Positions 22,260-34,255 of a DNA stretch of 64,000 nt are shown piece by piece (within the stretch, counting starts at the first letter, position 1; every line of letters starts with the position of its first letter). Origin of the DNA: Punctularia strigosozonata HHB-11173 SS5 (taxonomy: Eukaryota; Basidiomycota; Agaricomycetes; Corticiales; Punctulariaceae). The DNA lies in NCBI RefSeq assembly GCF_000264995.1, contig NW_006767438.1, forward strand, positions 1,255,801 through 1,319,800. Direction: 5' to 3'. The notes below the pieces were generated by a model that was not told the origin of the DNA, ran no database searches, and was given only the letters and a program-made list of their open reading frames with translations. A program made the position numbers and the translations under genes.

Positions 22260-24575
22260 TCATATGTATTCCAATTCCGACTCCACATCGGACACAGCTT
22301 TCTCGTCCTGTGGTTGCTCCCGAACATCCTCGCCTGTATCGTCATTCCGCTGTGAAGGTTTAGGAACCTCCTCGTCACTTTCCAATTCGTCAACTTCAGA
22401 CTCCTCGTCAAAAATTGCTGCGTGCAGTGTGGTGCTCGCCATCCTGGCGGAAACCGCATCCATCCGGGGCGAAGTGGAGGAGGAAGACGGAGGACGGCCC
22501 GGTTTGCGTGCGGATTCAGATGGCGTCGCCGGCGCCGGTGCAGTTGTAGAACTCCCTCGGGATGGGCCGGGTTGCGAATTGAGCGTTGACCATCGACATG
22601 ATTCTAATCGGGACACTGTTCGCTTAACCATCCACAGACTCGCAGCATAACGAAGGCAATTACCTGCATGCTGCTCGAGTTGGAACTTTTTCTCAAACAT
22701 GCCCCCGCAGTTCACACATTTAAGCTTCGCCCAGCTCATTTCGGCCTCTCGGCAAGAACCTTCGACGAAAAGAAAGAAGCATGCCGAGTTAGTTCTGAGG
22801 CTAAACGCCACCGTCCTCGTGGCTTTCGCAGGAAGGAGGTTCGCAATGAGGAAACGGAACGTACGACGGTGACGTTCCATCGCGTCCTTCCGGTTGAACG
22901 GCTTGCCGCACTTCGGGCAGGCGTATTTTCGCTCGCCCTTGTGTATGGTCGAGTGTCTCCTGAGATCGTTCTCCCGAGTAAAGACCTTGCCGCAATTCGG
23001 CTCGTTGCAGGGGTAACGGCTGTTATGCCACCGCATGTGATCTACATATGACGATTCGTAGGACGCGGGTGTCAGTGCGGTTACGGGAGTAGAAGGACGA
23101 AAACGTCACCTCTGAACGCGGTAGCAGTGTCGAAGGTGCTGCCGCAGTCCTCCCGGTCACATCGATACACTACACTCGCCTTGCCCCCTGCAGTCTCGTC
23201 TCCAGTACTTTGACTCCGGGTGCGTGTACCTGTATCCCGTCATCAGTATGAGAGCTCCTCGACTCAACGTAGAGACACACCAGGCCCATCTACGGCCATG
23301 CGATCCTCTTCCAGCTGGAATGTGGACGTAGACGCAGAGCAATCAGATAAATGTCGCGTGATCTTGTTCTCGGAATCTGGAGACCCTGGCACAGATGCAG
23401 CGGATTGACGGGAGACGCCTTCGATGCTCAATACGGCATAGCCGGGCGGGTTTGCCTGCGTATGTCGCCTTCGCCGACGCTTCTTCGAGTCGTGAGGATT
23501 GCCGCCTTCCTGCAGTACGGGAGGTGCCCATCGATATTTCGGCCCGTCTTCGTCTGCAAACGAAACGTTGTAGGCACCCATACCCGTCGCTTCCGGAGCG
23601 TTGGGAGCTGCGGATGGAGCAGAGGCAGCTCCTACCGTCCCGATGGCCCATCCTTTGACAACGCCGCCTGTCTGAATCATGGCCACCTCCGAACGGCGAA
23701 TGCTCCACGGGTGACTGGCTACAGGCACAAGAACGATGAGCTGAAATGATCAAGTAGCTGAGTGCAGCACTCACTGGAGTAGCTCGGACGAGCATACGCG
23801 GCGGAAGGCGCACTGACCACGGGTCGCAGTTCTGCCTCTGCTTGCGGAGGAGACGACAGTGCGTTCGGACTGACAGTCCGACTCCCCTCCGCGGAGCCCT
23901 CGGATGACAAGGGGTAAGGCGAATATCGCTGCTTGGACGCATGCCGCCCCTTCCGCGAGGCCGACGGGCTACTGCTCCTCCGTGGCCGGGAGGTGCTGCT
24001 CGATGGATCCCCGTACGTGGCATCGTAATCACCTGTACCGTCGGAGTGCCCGAAATAAGTCGGTCGGGGGAGGACATTGTCCGGATGGTCTTGTGGGCGC
24101 CTGTAGGCATCCGGTTCATCTGGATCTTGCAGGATCTTCGCCAGTCCTAGGGGAGGCCGCGCTGGCGGTGCGTTACTTCGTCCTGGCGTCGCAGATGATG
24201 CAGGGCGTTCTGTAAGCGAAGAAGACCGGACACGCCGAGGGTCTTCGTTGGCTGCGCCCTTTGACGACTGAAACGGAACTATTACTCTCGATGTCGACAA
24301 CGGGTGATGCGACTAGAGAAAACAGAAATTACCGGCGTCGCTCTGAAACGTGTTTGGAACGCGGAAGGGCTATCAGGCGGAGGATATTCTAGCGCTTCGT
24401 CGGGGTCGATTTGCATCCCGTCCTCCTGATCTCCCGCAGACGCGGGAGGAGCGGGGAGGTGAGGAAGCGTCGATATCCTGAACGGAGGGAGTTGTATGCC
24501 CGCTGGTGATGACGACGACGCTGTATCATCCGTCAGCTCAGACGTTGGAGCATTGAGTACGTCTTCGACATTCAT
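22260..24575 (-). CDS. C2H2 zinc-finger transcription factor
   Basis: Spliced model (minus): 24575-24333, 24267-23775, 23718-23281, 23229-23110, 23041-22868, 22759-22664, 22603-22260; 554 residues. The first 310 or so residues are Ser/Pro-rich and disordered. A zinc-finger block follows: finger 1 YRCDREDCGSTF..FRDHMRWH is split by an intron, finger 2 YPCNEPNCGKVF..RRHSTIH, finger 3 YACPKCGKPFNRKDAMERH lacks a clear second His, and finger 4 LKCVNCGGMF..LEQHAESC is a C2HC type. The C-terminal 110 residues are acidic. It is presumably a DNA-binding regulator in the nucleus. The intron after finger 3 (108 bp) is the least certain; an alternative acceptor would add a few residues. An in-frame upstream Met at 24623 is possible. 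Confidence 0.8.
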
Positions 24576-25708
24576 GAGAAATATATATGGCTCTACGTAA
24601 TGCCGCCGCACAATCGTCGTCAATCAATCATGAGCATTGTGCACGAGATGGAAAGATATCACCACACCAACCTTAAAGAGCGCGGCGTCGTCGGAAGCAA
24701 AGTCGCGTAGGGTGCTGGTGCCCCTTGGTCCCTGATCTTGATCACGATAGCAGCTTATAATCGGTGGGGCATCAGCAGAAGGGGGTGTGGCGTGCCGCTG
24801 TACGCCACAGTCATAGATTTATACATTTGGCGGTCGGGATCAGCCGCAGGCTGTTGTCGGCCTCAAAAGGTCATCCGCATCAGGGCTGATGATTGTCTGT
24901 GAGCATGGTTCCCGGGAAAAGACAAAGAAACCGCGCCAAAACGCCTGTTCGAGCCTAATCCGGTCCGAGAAGAAGCTTCATTTCCTGCGGGGCAGGGCGA
25001 CGGCCATTACGCCACAATTACAAGCGCTCCCAGAACAGGCACAACGGTTCACAGTCCGGCGATACAGTAAAGGCCCGGGCGATGCCAGGAGACGACAGCA
25101 TGTTCCCGACATATGTATCTGGACGTCGGCCGGGTTGCGGCAGGCGCACCAGTCGACGTAAAGCGCTGAGATCAAAAGATCGATAGCATGGTGAGGCGTG
25201 AGAAGATGACCATCTAGGTACGACACAGCGTCCGCCACCAGCTCCTTTGTCGGACGTGCAATAGCCACGGGATCACCGGACGGTCGCACGACGGATGAGG
25301 ATTCCCAAGGCGACTGGTAGACACACTCCGCCAAGCGCCAGTGTGGGTGGAGAGAAGCCGGGGGAAGGGCCCGACGACGCGCCCCACGGTGCATTGTGCT
25401 ACCACACCAACCAACTGGACGCCCGCGCCACAGCACGCTGCGTTCATAGAACCTCGGAACCGGCTTTACTCTCCCGTTCGGCGGCGCCACAACGCCATCT
25501 CATGCTCTGCTCCAGAGTCCAGAATCCCTTACATGGCGATCTGCCCGGTAAGCCGGACCTGCGATGACGATACCCAGCCTGAAGCAGATTAGCACATTAC
25601 AAATACATACATACATCCGATGACCCGCACTTCGATAGCGTGTTGCATCTGCATCTAACTCATTGTTCGCGTCTTTGGGGCGTTGCGTTTGATATGACGC
25701 ACGCGCGA
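24576..25708. other. Spacer with one doubtful reading frame
   Basis: Between the zinc-finger gene's start and the proton pump's 3' end. Apart from the doubtful frame at 24978-25490 nothing is visible. Confidence 0.4.
24978..25490 (-). CDS. Unidentified 170-codon reading frame
   Basis: Uninterrupted frame from an ATG at 25490. The middle part (ELVADAVSYLDGHLLTP, then HHAIDLLISALYVD) reads like real helical protein, while the two ends are Arg/Cys-rich and look like chance translation. No family is recognised and no intron is evident. It may be an exon of a decayed gene or a random frame. Confidence 0.2.
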   Translation of the reverse strand: MAPPNGRVKPVPRFYERSVLWRGRPVGWCGSTMHRGARRRALPPASLHPHWRLAECVYQSPWESSSVVRPSGDPVAIARPTKELVADAVSYLDGHLLTPHHAIDLLISALYVDWCACRNPADVQIHMSGTCCRLLASPGPLLYRRTVNRCACSGSACNCGVMAVALPRRK

Positions 25709-28700
25709 TCAGTCGTCCGGTTCAGCCGGAGTCTGCCCAACGATCTTGTAAATATCTCTACCGTTCGTGTCCTTGCGCTCATGCACGACCGTAATGCGTT
25801 GCAGCTCGTTGATGAAATCTTCCACCTTCCGATCGATCTTGCCTCGTTGCGAACGGCCTGAACAAAAGTGCGCGCCACATGATCAGCACCGGATCCGTCC
25901 GCAAAGTCGGCAGCGGTGTTAAACACGTACCAAGGTTGTTCAGCCACTTCCACTGGTTGAGGATGAAGTACACGATGCTGAGCACCACGATGACAGCGAT
26001 CGAGTACGCCCAGATACGTATGACCGTGACGATATCAACGTGGCCGTTGTGCGGCGCAGCACCGGACAGCCAGCCGAAGATGGCCATGATCGAGGCGATG
26101 ATGTCGACGGCCAGCACCGCGCCGCTAAAACGTTCCTCAGCGCTAAGATGAGATGACACGGTGGGCGGGGGAGGGGTTGCTTACACGAGCTGCCAAGACG
26201 GCCAGGTCCATTCGCCGTCGCCGAGTCGAGTAATGAACTGGACGAAAAAGGTAAACAACGTTGTATCCCATACGAGGAGTTACGCCACCACACGTACGAT
26301 CAACCAGTTTTCAGTCAGCGCCACCTCGAGGAAGATGACCTCCTGTACCGAGCCCCAGTTCTGTATGATACCGCCTTTCCCGTCCGAGCCGAGGAAGAGC
26401 GTGCCTCGAATGATCCACGTCGCGGCTGCAAGCAGTATGCCCAGAAGCGTCGAAAGTACCCAGATCTTCGGCAGTTGCCACTCCACCGGCTGGCGCGCAC
26501 ACGGCGCGTGGTCGTACGCGATCGCAATGGTGGCGACATCTGCGAATAACGCGAGGAAGACGACGAGGTCAGCGCGAATCGTTTCCTTCAGGATAATCGT
26601 CGAGAGGGTCAAGTAGATTTCCAAATGCAGACAAAGCGCTATACGGTCTGGAGGGAACAACATTCAGCAGCTGCGTTCCCATATGGAGCATTTCCACTCA
26701 CAGACAATGTAGGCCTTCATGCGGTGGAAGATCTGCCGCGCAACCTTGATCGCGGTGATAATCGTCGACAGACCCTCGTCGAGGAACACGACCGCGGCAG
26801 CCGACCGCGCCGCATCGCTGGCTCCCTCCACCGCAATACCGCAGTCCGCCTTCTTGAGCGCCGGCGCGTCGTTGACACCGTCACCCGTCATCGCAGTCAA
26901 ATGCCCGCGCCTCTGAAGCATCTCGACGATCTGGTACTTGTGCTCCGGGAACACCTCCGCGAACCCGTCAGCCGCCTCCACAAAGTCGTGCAGCTGCGAG
27001 CCGCCCATGCCTCCGTTGATCAGTCGCTCAGAGTCGTACACGTTGGTGCCCATGTTCAGCATCTTGCACGTCTCCTTTGCGATGGCCACGGCGTCTCCGG
27101 TAAGCATCTTGACTTTGACGCCCAGCTCGCCCGCCTCGTGGATCGTCGCCGCCGTATCGCTCCGGGGAGGGTCGAACATTGGAAGTAGGCCGAGCACTTG
27201 CCAGTCTCCATCGCCCTCCTTGACCGCGACACCGAGCGAACGGAAACCCCTCGACGCGAACTCCTGCGCCTTTTCCTTATACCGCGCGCTGATGTCAGCC
27301 GGGACGTTGCACAGCTTCAAGATACTAAACTCGGGGTGAGGTGAATAAGAAGACAACGAGCTCCCGTGACACAAGGAGGGACATACGCGTTCGGCGCACC
27401 CTTGGCGCAGGTATAATGCTTTCCGTCTTTTTCGACTTCAGCGGTGATCCGCTTTGAGACGGGATCGAAGGGACGGAAGCTGGACGTCTTCCAGCCGCTT
27501 TGGAGCATCTCTCGCGTCTTGGGGTAGTCCTTCACCGTCTGTACCGTGACCTTGTCGACTGCGAAGCGTCTTTCAGGTTACCTCGTCGGGATCGAGATCT
27601 GACGAGACTCACTGGGGTCGAGCAGTTTGACGTTGTGCGACGAAGCCAGGACCGCGACACACATCATCCAGTTCGGATCGACGCCCTCCGCCACGAATGG
27701 CTCGTGTATGCTGAGCTTGTTCGCCGTCAACGTGCCGGTCTTGTCCGAGCATAGGATGTTGCACCCGGCGAGTGACTCGATAGCGGTCAACCTCTGTACG
27801 ATGGCCTTGCGCTTTGCAAGGTATGCAGCCCCGACGGCGAGCGTGGTCGTGGTGACACATGGGAGGCCGACGGGAACACCGATTATCTTTAACAGCGATC
27901 AATGCGGGCCCATAAGACACGGCAGGCGGCTGCCACTTACGAGGAAAATCAGGGTATAGATTAGCAAGTTGTCTTCCTTTGGTTGGGAAATCCTCGTGCT
28001 GCGGAAAAATCCCCCTACCCATACGGCAAACAGGAATCTACGTGATAAAGTAAGCGTCACGAACGTTACGTCCAACTTATGGACTGACATGACCACCAAA
28101 ACGAGGAGCGTAGTGCCGATAATGTTCATCACTCTCTGAAAGTGGCCTTGGTCCTTCGAGCCAGTGACGAGGGACGCAGTCCTGCCCACGAACGACTTCT
28201 TGGCAGTCGCGATCATACGTGCATAACACTTGCCGCGTTTACCTGGAATTGTTTAACGTGAGTATATGCGCATAAGAAGATGTCGATTTAAACTCACTTA
28301 TCGTGGTATAGTACACCGTATCGCCATGGAACTTGTCAACGGCCAGAGACTCGCCGGTAATCGCCGACTGGTCAACAGAGCAAATGGCAGGTCCCTTGTC
28401 GATCTTCTCGTCCTCATCGGCCTGTTGCTGCTCCTCGCCACCGTCCTTCTGTTCATCGTCCTCGTCGCTCTCTCCCCCATGCTCCTGCTTCTCTTTCTTT
28501 CTGTCGCTGGATTCAGGCTGCTTGCGCGAGGCCTGTCCGGGAGCGCCGCTCGAGCCTCCGGAACTCTGACCCTTTTCTCGTTTGGACTGTTCAGCGCGTT
28601 CCATGATCTGCCTACCCTTTGACCCGTCTTTGTCCGAGTACTCTGCGAGAAGGACGGCATCTCCGGGTATCGTTTGACCTTCCTCGATGAGAAGCTGTCG

Positions 28701-29595
28701 CGACACCAGTTAAGCAAAGCACACAACCGTCACATCAGCGAGAGCTCTTACAATATCCCCCGGTACAAGATCGCGCGCCTCGATTTCCTGCTCTTGACCG
28801 TTACGGATGACGAGGGCCTTCATGGCGATGCCAGCCTTGAGCTTCTCCACGATATCGCCCGCCTGTTTCTCTTGGTACCACCCCACGAACGCGTTCAGCG
28901 CCAAAATGCCGATGATCACGCCAAAGTCGACCCAGTCTCTCAGCCCTCCGGCGAGCGCTACCGCCACCTCCATCACGTAGAGGATGGGGCCGCGGAAAAA
29001 GCCGAGCACCTTCAGCACCTGGTTCTCTTTCGCCGACGTCAGCTCGTTGTAGCCGACACGTTCGCGCCGTTTCGCGGCTTCGGCGTCATCGAGGCCGCGT
29101 TGCATGTCGGTTTCGAGCCACTCCTCCGGGACGCGCGCGGCGCCGGACTGGGTCTTGACCTTTTTCCAAGGCATGTACCATCTCTACGTGTCGGCGACGA
29201 CCGTGAGTTCGTCGGGATGCAGTATAGCAGGGGGAGGGACCATATAGTACTCACACGCTTGTACTCGACGTCTTCGTCGTCATCACCGTCTTCGTCCGCA
29301 GGCTTCGCCCTCGCCGCATTGTCGATAAAGTGCAGCAGCGCGCCGTACTCGTCGTCGCCACCAAAATCTGAGAGCACGATCAGCAGAGGGATCATCCTCA
29401 GCGTATACCGAATGTGCGCGCACCATCGTCTTCTGGCTCCTTCCCCTTCCGGTCCTCGTCGCGGGCGTGGTCGTGTTCGTCGTTCGGCGCGTGGTTCGAG
29501 CCTTTCTCGGGCTCGTTATTCGAGCTGCCGTTGATGGCGGTCGCGTCAGAATCACGATTGTTACCGCGCGCGTGCGGTGCGGGGTTGGTGGACAT
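25709..29595 (-). CDS. PMA1: Plasma-membrane H+-transporting P-type ATPase (PMA1 family)
   Basis: Spliced model (minus): 29595-29424, 29367-29255, 29183-28752, 28694-28298, 28242-28089, 28037-27941, 27886-27613, 27558-27387, 27324-26702, 26647-26298, 26237-26185, 26124-25931, 25857-25709; 1059 residues, every junction in frame. It pumps protons out of the cell to energise uptake. Landmarks: [19 protein letters not shown] (M1), DQSAITGES in the actuator, GVPVGLPC (M4), CSDKTGTLT with the phosphorylated Asp, KGAPNA and FDPPRSDT (nucleotide domain), [20 protein letters not shown], then six more membrane helices and a short C-terminal tail with [12 protein letters not shown], the usual autoinhibitory region. 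A charged insertion of roughly 80-90 residues (Ser/Gly/Lys/Glu/Asp-rich) sits between [15 protein letters not shown] and [11 protein letters not shown], so the protein exceeds the roughly 920 residues of yeast Pma1. Confidence 0.95.
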
Positions 29596-30088
29596 GGCTG
29601 GCTAGCTAGGCCGCGCCGAGCAGGGGAGGAGCGTTCGGTTTTTTGCTCCCGAGCATGGCGGCGAGCTTAAGTATGGGTGGTGTGTCTGAGTATATGCATT
29701 GCACGGCATGACGCAGTAGTCCCGTTCCGAAAATAATATGACGGTGTGCGCAGGACGTTTGTAAATAGCCCGGCCGGTAAGTAATGCCAATGTGTCAGGA
29801 GCAACTTGAGACTCAGAGCAAGCCATGATGCGTGCGAACCTAGCGAAACGAACTCACGCGTGACGTCAGTGCCACTCTCGTTCCTGCCGTTTCTCTTCTC
29901 CAGTGGAGCTAAACTGAACTCAATCTGACTGAGAACACTGGAGGCGCTGGCCAGACCTTGTCCGGGAGGATAATATGGCATAGCATAGGTTATCAAGAGC
30001 ATAGTAGATACATGATTATAGGTGCGATAAGCATGCATGAATGTAAATCAAGGTCGGGATCCACAACCTCGCCGGCCTTCAGCTCTCG
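29596..30088. other. Promoter region of the proton pump
   Basis: About 490 bp upstream of the pump (minus strand) and downstream of the next minus-strand gene. No other feature is seen. Confidence 0.5.
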
Positions 30089-31021
30089 TCATGTTGATTC
30101 CTTGAGCGTCGTCAAAGCCTTGAACACCAGATTCATGACAAACAACACATGCTCCCTCTCCCCTTCCCTCACCCTGCTCAGCACTGACGACACGAACCTG
30201 TCAGGGTGCCATAAGAGAAGCTCCTTCTCGAGCAAAGACGATCCCGATTTGGTGATCGCGATTCGTGCCGGATGGAGGATGAATGCACAGACGTTTTCCA
30301 TCGTGAGACGCTCCAGAAAGCGTTCGCCAAAGATCGGCCACGGGATGTCGTCGAAGCCGAGCGCGCCATTCAACGGCGTCGCCCACCAGGTATCGTAGTC
30401 CACGAGCTGCTTCTCCTCGTTCCTGTAAGTGAGCTCCGCCTCGGCTCGTGCTCTTTCGCGTTTCTCCTGCTCGAGCCTCCGCAGCCTCTCCTGCTCCGCC
30501 CTCTGTGCTTGCTCCGCCCTCCTCCGCGCCTCCCACTTTTCGGAAAGCTTCCGATCCCTCTCCGCACGCAACGCCCTCCTGTTCTCAATCACCTCGGGGC
30601 GCGACACTCGGTCAAGCCGCTCCCCGACCTTCATGACAGCGTGTCTCAACAAAATATCGATATCCGCGCTCCGCACGGCGTCCAGCACCGCCCGGTCCGC
30701 TGGGTCCTCCGGGTCAAGCTGGATCTGGTACTCCTTCCACTTCCGCGGGTGCCAAAACTCTGTACTAGGAGGCCCTTCCGGCACCGACTCGAGCTTGATT
30801 TTGACCGGCACCAATGGGTCGTAGTGGTCGATCTCGGACATCTCCACCACGCGCCACTTCTTTTGCGAGCGCCGCCGCTTCTCCGCCTTCTCCTTCGCCT
30901 TCTCTTCGCGACGACGCAGGGTGATGCTGCCGTACGAGTCGCGCTGCAGCGCCCGCGCCGACCGACTATTCCGGCGCTGAAGTTGTTGGCGCTGGTGTTC
31001 GCTCTTGACGTTGACGCCCAT
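30089..31021 (-). CDS. Charged helical protein, NFKBIL1-like C-terminus
   Basis: Intronless frame of 310 residues from ATG 31021. Upstream in-frame codons exist but lack coding character. Order: a basic N-terminus, a Lys/Arg/Glu helix (RRREEKAKEKAEKRRRSQKKW), FWHPRKWKEYQIQLDPEDPADRA, a long charged helix likely to be a coiled coil (about residues 140-200), then VDYDTWWATPLNG and a C-terminal block with FLERLTMENVCAFIL, LLEKELLLWHPDRF and a final helix. The WHPDRF block resembles the J-like C-terminal segment of NFKBIL1-type proteins. The family is common as 'hypothetical protein' in mushrooms and its role is unknown. Confidence 0.72.
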   Translation of the reverse strand: MGVNVKSEHQRQQLQRRNSRSARALQRDSYGSITLRRREEKAKEKAEKRRRSQKKWRVVEMSEIDHYDPLVPVKIKLESVPEGPPSTEFWHPRKWKEYQIQLDPEDPADRAVLDAVRSADIDILLRHAVMKVGERLDRVSRPEVIENRRALRAERDRKLSEKWEARRRAEQAQRAEQERLRRLEQEKRERARAEAELTYRNEEKQLVDYDTWWATPLNGALGFDDIPWPIFGERFLERLTMENVCAFILHPARIAITKSGSSLLEKELLLWHPDRFVSSVLSRVREGEREHVLFVMNLVFKALTTLKEST

Positions 31022-32248
31022 CGTAAACGGAAGAACGAAGTGTAGTGATCGATAGGAGGCACGGAAGGGGCAGTAGGGCGAAGGATATCTGAGGAGACAG
31101 GCGGAAAAGGGAGGGTTTTTGTATCTTTGGCGATGCGGTGTGGCCGAGTGTCGGAGAGCGAATTCGAGGGGGAGGGGGAGAATATTGTACAGTTTTACCT
31201 TGTACAGTTGTGGCCTTGGCCGCAAACGAAAGCGTGCGTCCGTACACAAGGGAAAATGCATTCGCGGCATCTGGCCATTAGATGTGTCACCGTGAGAGTC
31301 CCGGGGCGAATGGCATATCCGCATGTTCAGGTCGACGTGGGCCAGCGGAAGGTCCGTACATGCCTGATTGAGCGCCTCTGGACCAGCGAGCGATCTTGAG
31401 AAGACAGTTACTGCGCAATGGACGCGATGCCTCTCCTCGGACTGTGAGTTTGTGGCTCCTGCCTCGTGAGTCGTAGCCTGTCTCTTCTTGAGTCTGCGTG
31501 AGCATTTTCTGTTTGCCTGAACATCGTTCCTGTTGGCTTTGTTAAAGTGACTCAGTGCTGGGCATCCGACAGTTCAAGATGGTGATAATCGACCCTTGAT
31601 TCCCATGGTTATGAGGCCATCAGACGACACAGAGGAGTTATATGTCGGGCAAAGGGAGTTGAGTCGGCCTTGTCCGATACTCCGAGTCGCCGGGTATCAG
31701 GGGGGCTGTGGCTGTGCGATGCAGCTGTGAGCCTCGAGGACGCGCTCTCCGGAGGACTCGGTGGGCGAAACCACGCACACAGCCAGAGGGTACGCATCAG
31801 CAACGAGGCGCAGAGTACGCTTCAGCGCGCTGGACTTGACGTCGCTGTTGACCATAGCGAGTCACGAGCGACAGCATGTCGGTCGCTGCAGGTTCCCGAT
31901 AAGGCAATATAGCCCCTGACAGCGTCGTGCTCCGGACCCCACGTTCCGAATACAAAAGGCGGGCGAGCGCGCAACATGTGGCAATTGCTCCTTGACCGAT
32001 AACGACGACCAGAGGCCCATCGAACGCTATTGAGCATAGGAGGCGTCGTGCAACCATCGAAGAGGACAGCACCCGAACGTTTTGTGTGCTGCACTGCCCA
32101 ACTTTCGGGGGGCCTCGCCTTGCCCAAATAAGATACAAGGAAGGACAATAGCGCCAGCGACCCCTGTGTGGCTTTTTGTGGCCTTGTTAAAGGGTGGATC
32201 TTCTTGCTGTGACTGCGACTAGCGTATATATATCACGACGCGCTCGAG
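31022..32248. other. Spacer, no supported gene
   Basis: About 1.2 kb between divergent genes. Short overlapping frames exist on the minus strand (31797-32148) without motifs. A TATATATA at 32225-32232 probably belongs to the next gene. Confidence 0.5.
32225..32232 (+). promoter_or_regulatory. TATA box of the disordered-protein gene
   Basis: TATATATA only 17 bp before the first ATG (32249). If it is the TATA box, transcription would begin at or after that ATG, which favours the downstream in-frame ATG at 32348. Confidence 0.45.
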
Positions 32249-33214
32249 ATGGCACGGTCGCCCCCTTGCTTCCGTTCGAGAAGACCACTTCGCCCCAAAG
32301 CGAATCGTAGTGTAACCGCCACAGGACCATCCACGCAGGTGCCGGAAATGTCTTCCTCAGCTCCTGCTCCCCGACGGTCGGCACGTCTCAATCGTCGAGC
32401 ACATCCATATCCTCCAGAGGCAGCGACGCCCGGCTCTGTCGTCCCTGATGGCGGCCGTGATCCCGCCCACGCCACGACCTCGCGCCGATTTTCTCCGCCT
32501 ACGCCAAACAGACGCCCTGGACGACCTAAGCCTCTTGCCGCTGACTTCAGCACCACCAGCACGTTGACGACGCTGAGTGTCCTGGAGGCGGAGCTGGCCG
32601 CCAATCGACATCGATCCACGAGTCAGACGCCAGAGTTCGAAGCAACTCTGTCCAGCTCGGACGACGGCGAGGGTGCGATGTCCCCATCGAACCCGCGGAC
32701 GCCGCCTCCGCGCCCGTTGCCGTCCCAGTCGGCGATCCTGACGCCGCGCAAGCTCGCGCGGGAGGCTCGCCTCCCAATGTCCCAGTCGCAGGAGCCTGTA
32801 AACTTCTGGCACGACGATAGCCAGCAGTCGGCGACCGACAGCCAGGTACAGCACCTCACGACGTTCCTTCCGGTCGTCGAGAAGAGTAATGAGGAGGAGA
32901 AGATTACGGCGAGGCGGCGGATCCAAGCTTCGGCACGCTTGTCGCAGGGGGCCCAGTTGATGCGGGAGCGAGGCCTGCGTAGAACGTTAGAGAATGCCAC
33001 AGGCGACGTCTTCACCGATTCGCAACGCATATATGAGCATGCTTCTGGGGACATCGACCAGGGGGACGACAACATCACGGAGATCGTGGAAGAGGAAGGA
33101 GAGGAGCTGGGACGACGGCTGGGGCCGCAGGGCACCTTGTTGGATGAAGGCGTGGATGGCGTTACGAGGACGAACTGGTATTCAAGCCAACGTAGAAACG
33201 ACGGCGGATATTAG
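32249..33214 (+). CDS. Disordered basic/acidic protein, unknown function
   Basis: Single-exon frame of 321 residues. The second Met (32348, MSSSAPAPRRSARLNRR) would give 288 residues and suits the TATA position better. The N-terminal two thirds are Pro/Ser/Thr/Arg-rich and probably disordered. The C-terminal part has a helical block (EEEKITARRRIQASARLSQG, GLRRTLENATGDVF) and an acidic stretch (DNITEIVEEEGEELG). The basic RRSARL motif suggests nuclear localisation, by inference. No family is recognised. Confidence 0.6.
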   Translation: MARSPPCFRSRRPLRPKANRSVTATGPSTQVPEMSSSAPAPRRSARLNRRAHPYPPEAATPGSVVPDGGRDPAHATTSRRFSPPTPNRRPGRPKPLAADFSTTSTLTTLSVLEAELAANRHRSTSQTPEFEATLSSSDDGEGAMSPSNPRTPPPRPLPSQSAILTPRKLAREARLPMSQSQEPVNFWHDDSQQSATDSQVQHLTTFLPVVEKSNEEEKITARRRIQASARLSQGAQLMRERGLRRTLENATGDVFTDSQRIYEHASGDIDQGDDNITEIVEEEGEELGRRLGPQGTLLDEGVDGVTRTNWYSSQRRNDGGY

Positions 33215-33972
33215 CTGCGTGATCCGGTGGTTTGTGGAAGAAATGGATCGGGCGCGATATGGAAGGCAAGGGAGTAAGGACCATCGTATGCGTTAAGGGC
33301 AACTGTATGACCTCACATGTCACATATATTATTGTTCGGACTCGTAGTTGCCTTGTATGAGCATCATTCCACAGCGGTAGATCTTTTGCGACCCGTCCGC
33401 GTATTATCCAGCCCAGCGCCTAGGGTTGAAGCAAGGAGATTCGGAGTCCACAGCCGCCAGCATGTGTTGCGAGATACCACTGTGCGGAAAGTTTTGATGA
33501 ACGATGCAGCTCTACCTGCTCGTGCGATACCTGACGAGTCAGGCCTTCATCGTAGATACCGTAAGTCGAGAGGAATGTTCCATATCATGCGAGAGATGAA
33601 GGAGGTATGTAATAGCCATTCAGTCTGATCTTGTTGCGGCGTCGTGTACGAAGAAAAACTGGCTCCGCCCGCCACTCTTCACCACCGCCTCGTTGCCATT
33701 CTGGCTCTGACGTCCACAGCTCTCGATGGCCATCTCAATTAATGGAGCTCTACACACGCTCGGTCCAGCATGGCAAGGTGCACTGCAAGGCTGTCTATGC
33801 TACGTACAAAGGGTACTGTATAAAAATGGGTCCTCTGTCTTGCGGCTTGTAGTCATGGTCCCGCCCCTGCACCTCAAGACGTGGGCGCTCATAGCACATA
33901 CATCTGAAGTCTTGACGACTCGTTGCTCTTGGTCTCGCGTCAACCTGCATTCGACCATTATTCTCTTCAGCC
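33215..33972. other. Spacer, no supported gene
   Basis: About 760 bp. Short plus-strand frames (33317-33628, 33631-33852) show no motif. Confidence 0.4.
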
Positions 33973-34255
33973 ATGGCTTCCAGTCCAAAATCTCCGTCGC
34001 CTCTCATGCGTCGTCCGAGACGTCGCAACGCGGTCGACAGCCTGACAGACTATATGCGTGCTCCCCCAATGGGTGCGTTCTCCTAATGTCCAGAGGACCG
34101 CATGAACTCAATCGCGCGTTTTGGACACAGGAGCGATATCCTCACCGGCTTCGCTCAGCTCTACACCTAGCGAACGAACACGAAAAGTCCGGTTCGCGCT
34201 GGATGGCTTCACGGATCTCGTCCAGCCGGGCGACGATGACGGACAGCGCATGTAG
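33973..34255 (+). CDS. Small 74-residue protein, two exons
   Basis: Spliced model: 33973-34072 and 34131-34255, with a 58-bp GT..CACAG intron in phase 1. The start CCATGG is in a good context. The first exon reads MASSPKSPSPLMRRPRRRNA then VDSLTDYMRAPPMG, and the second continues ISSPASLSSTPSERTRK, VRFALDGFTDLVQP and ends GDDDGQRM. The basic patch, the RKVRFALDGF block and the clean splice argue for a real gene, though too short for most gene finders. No family is recognised and no membrane segment is visible. Confidence 0.5.
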
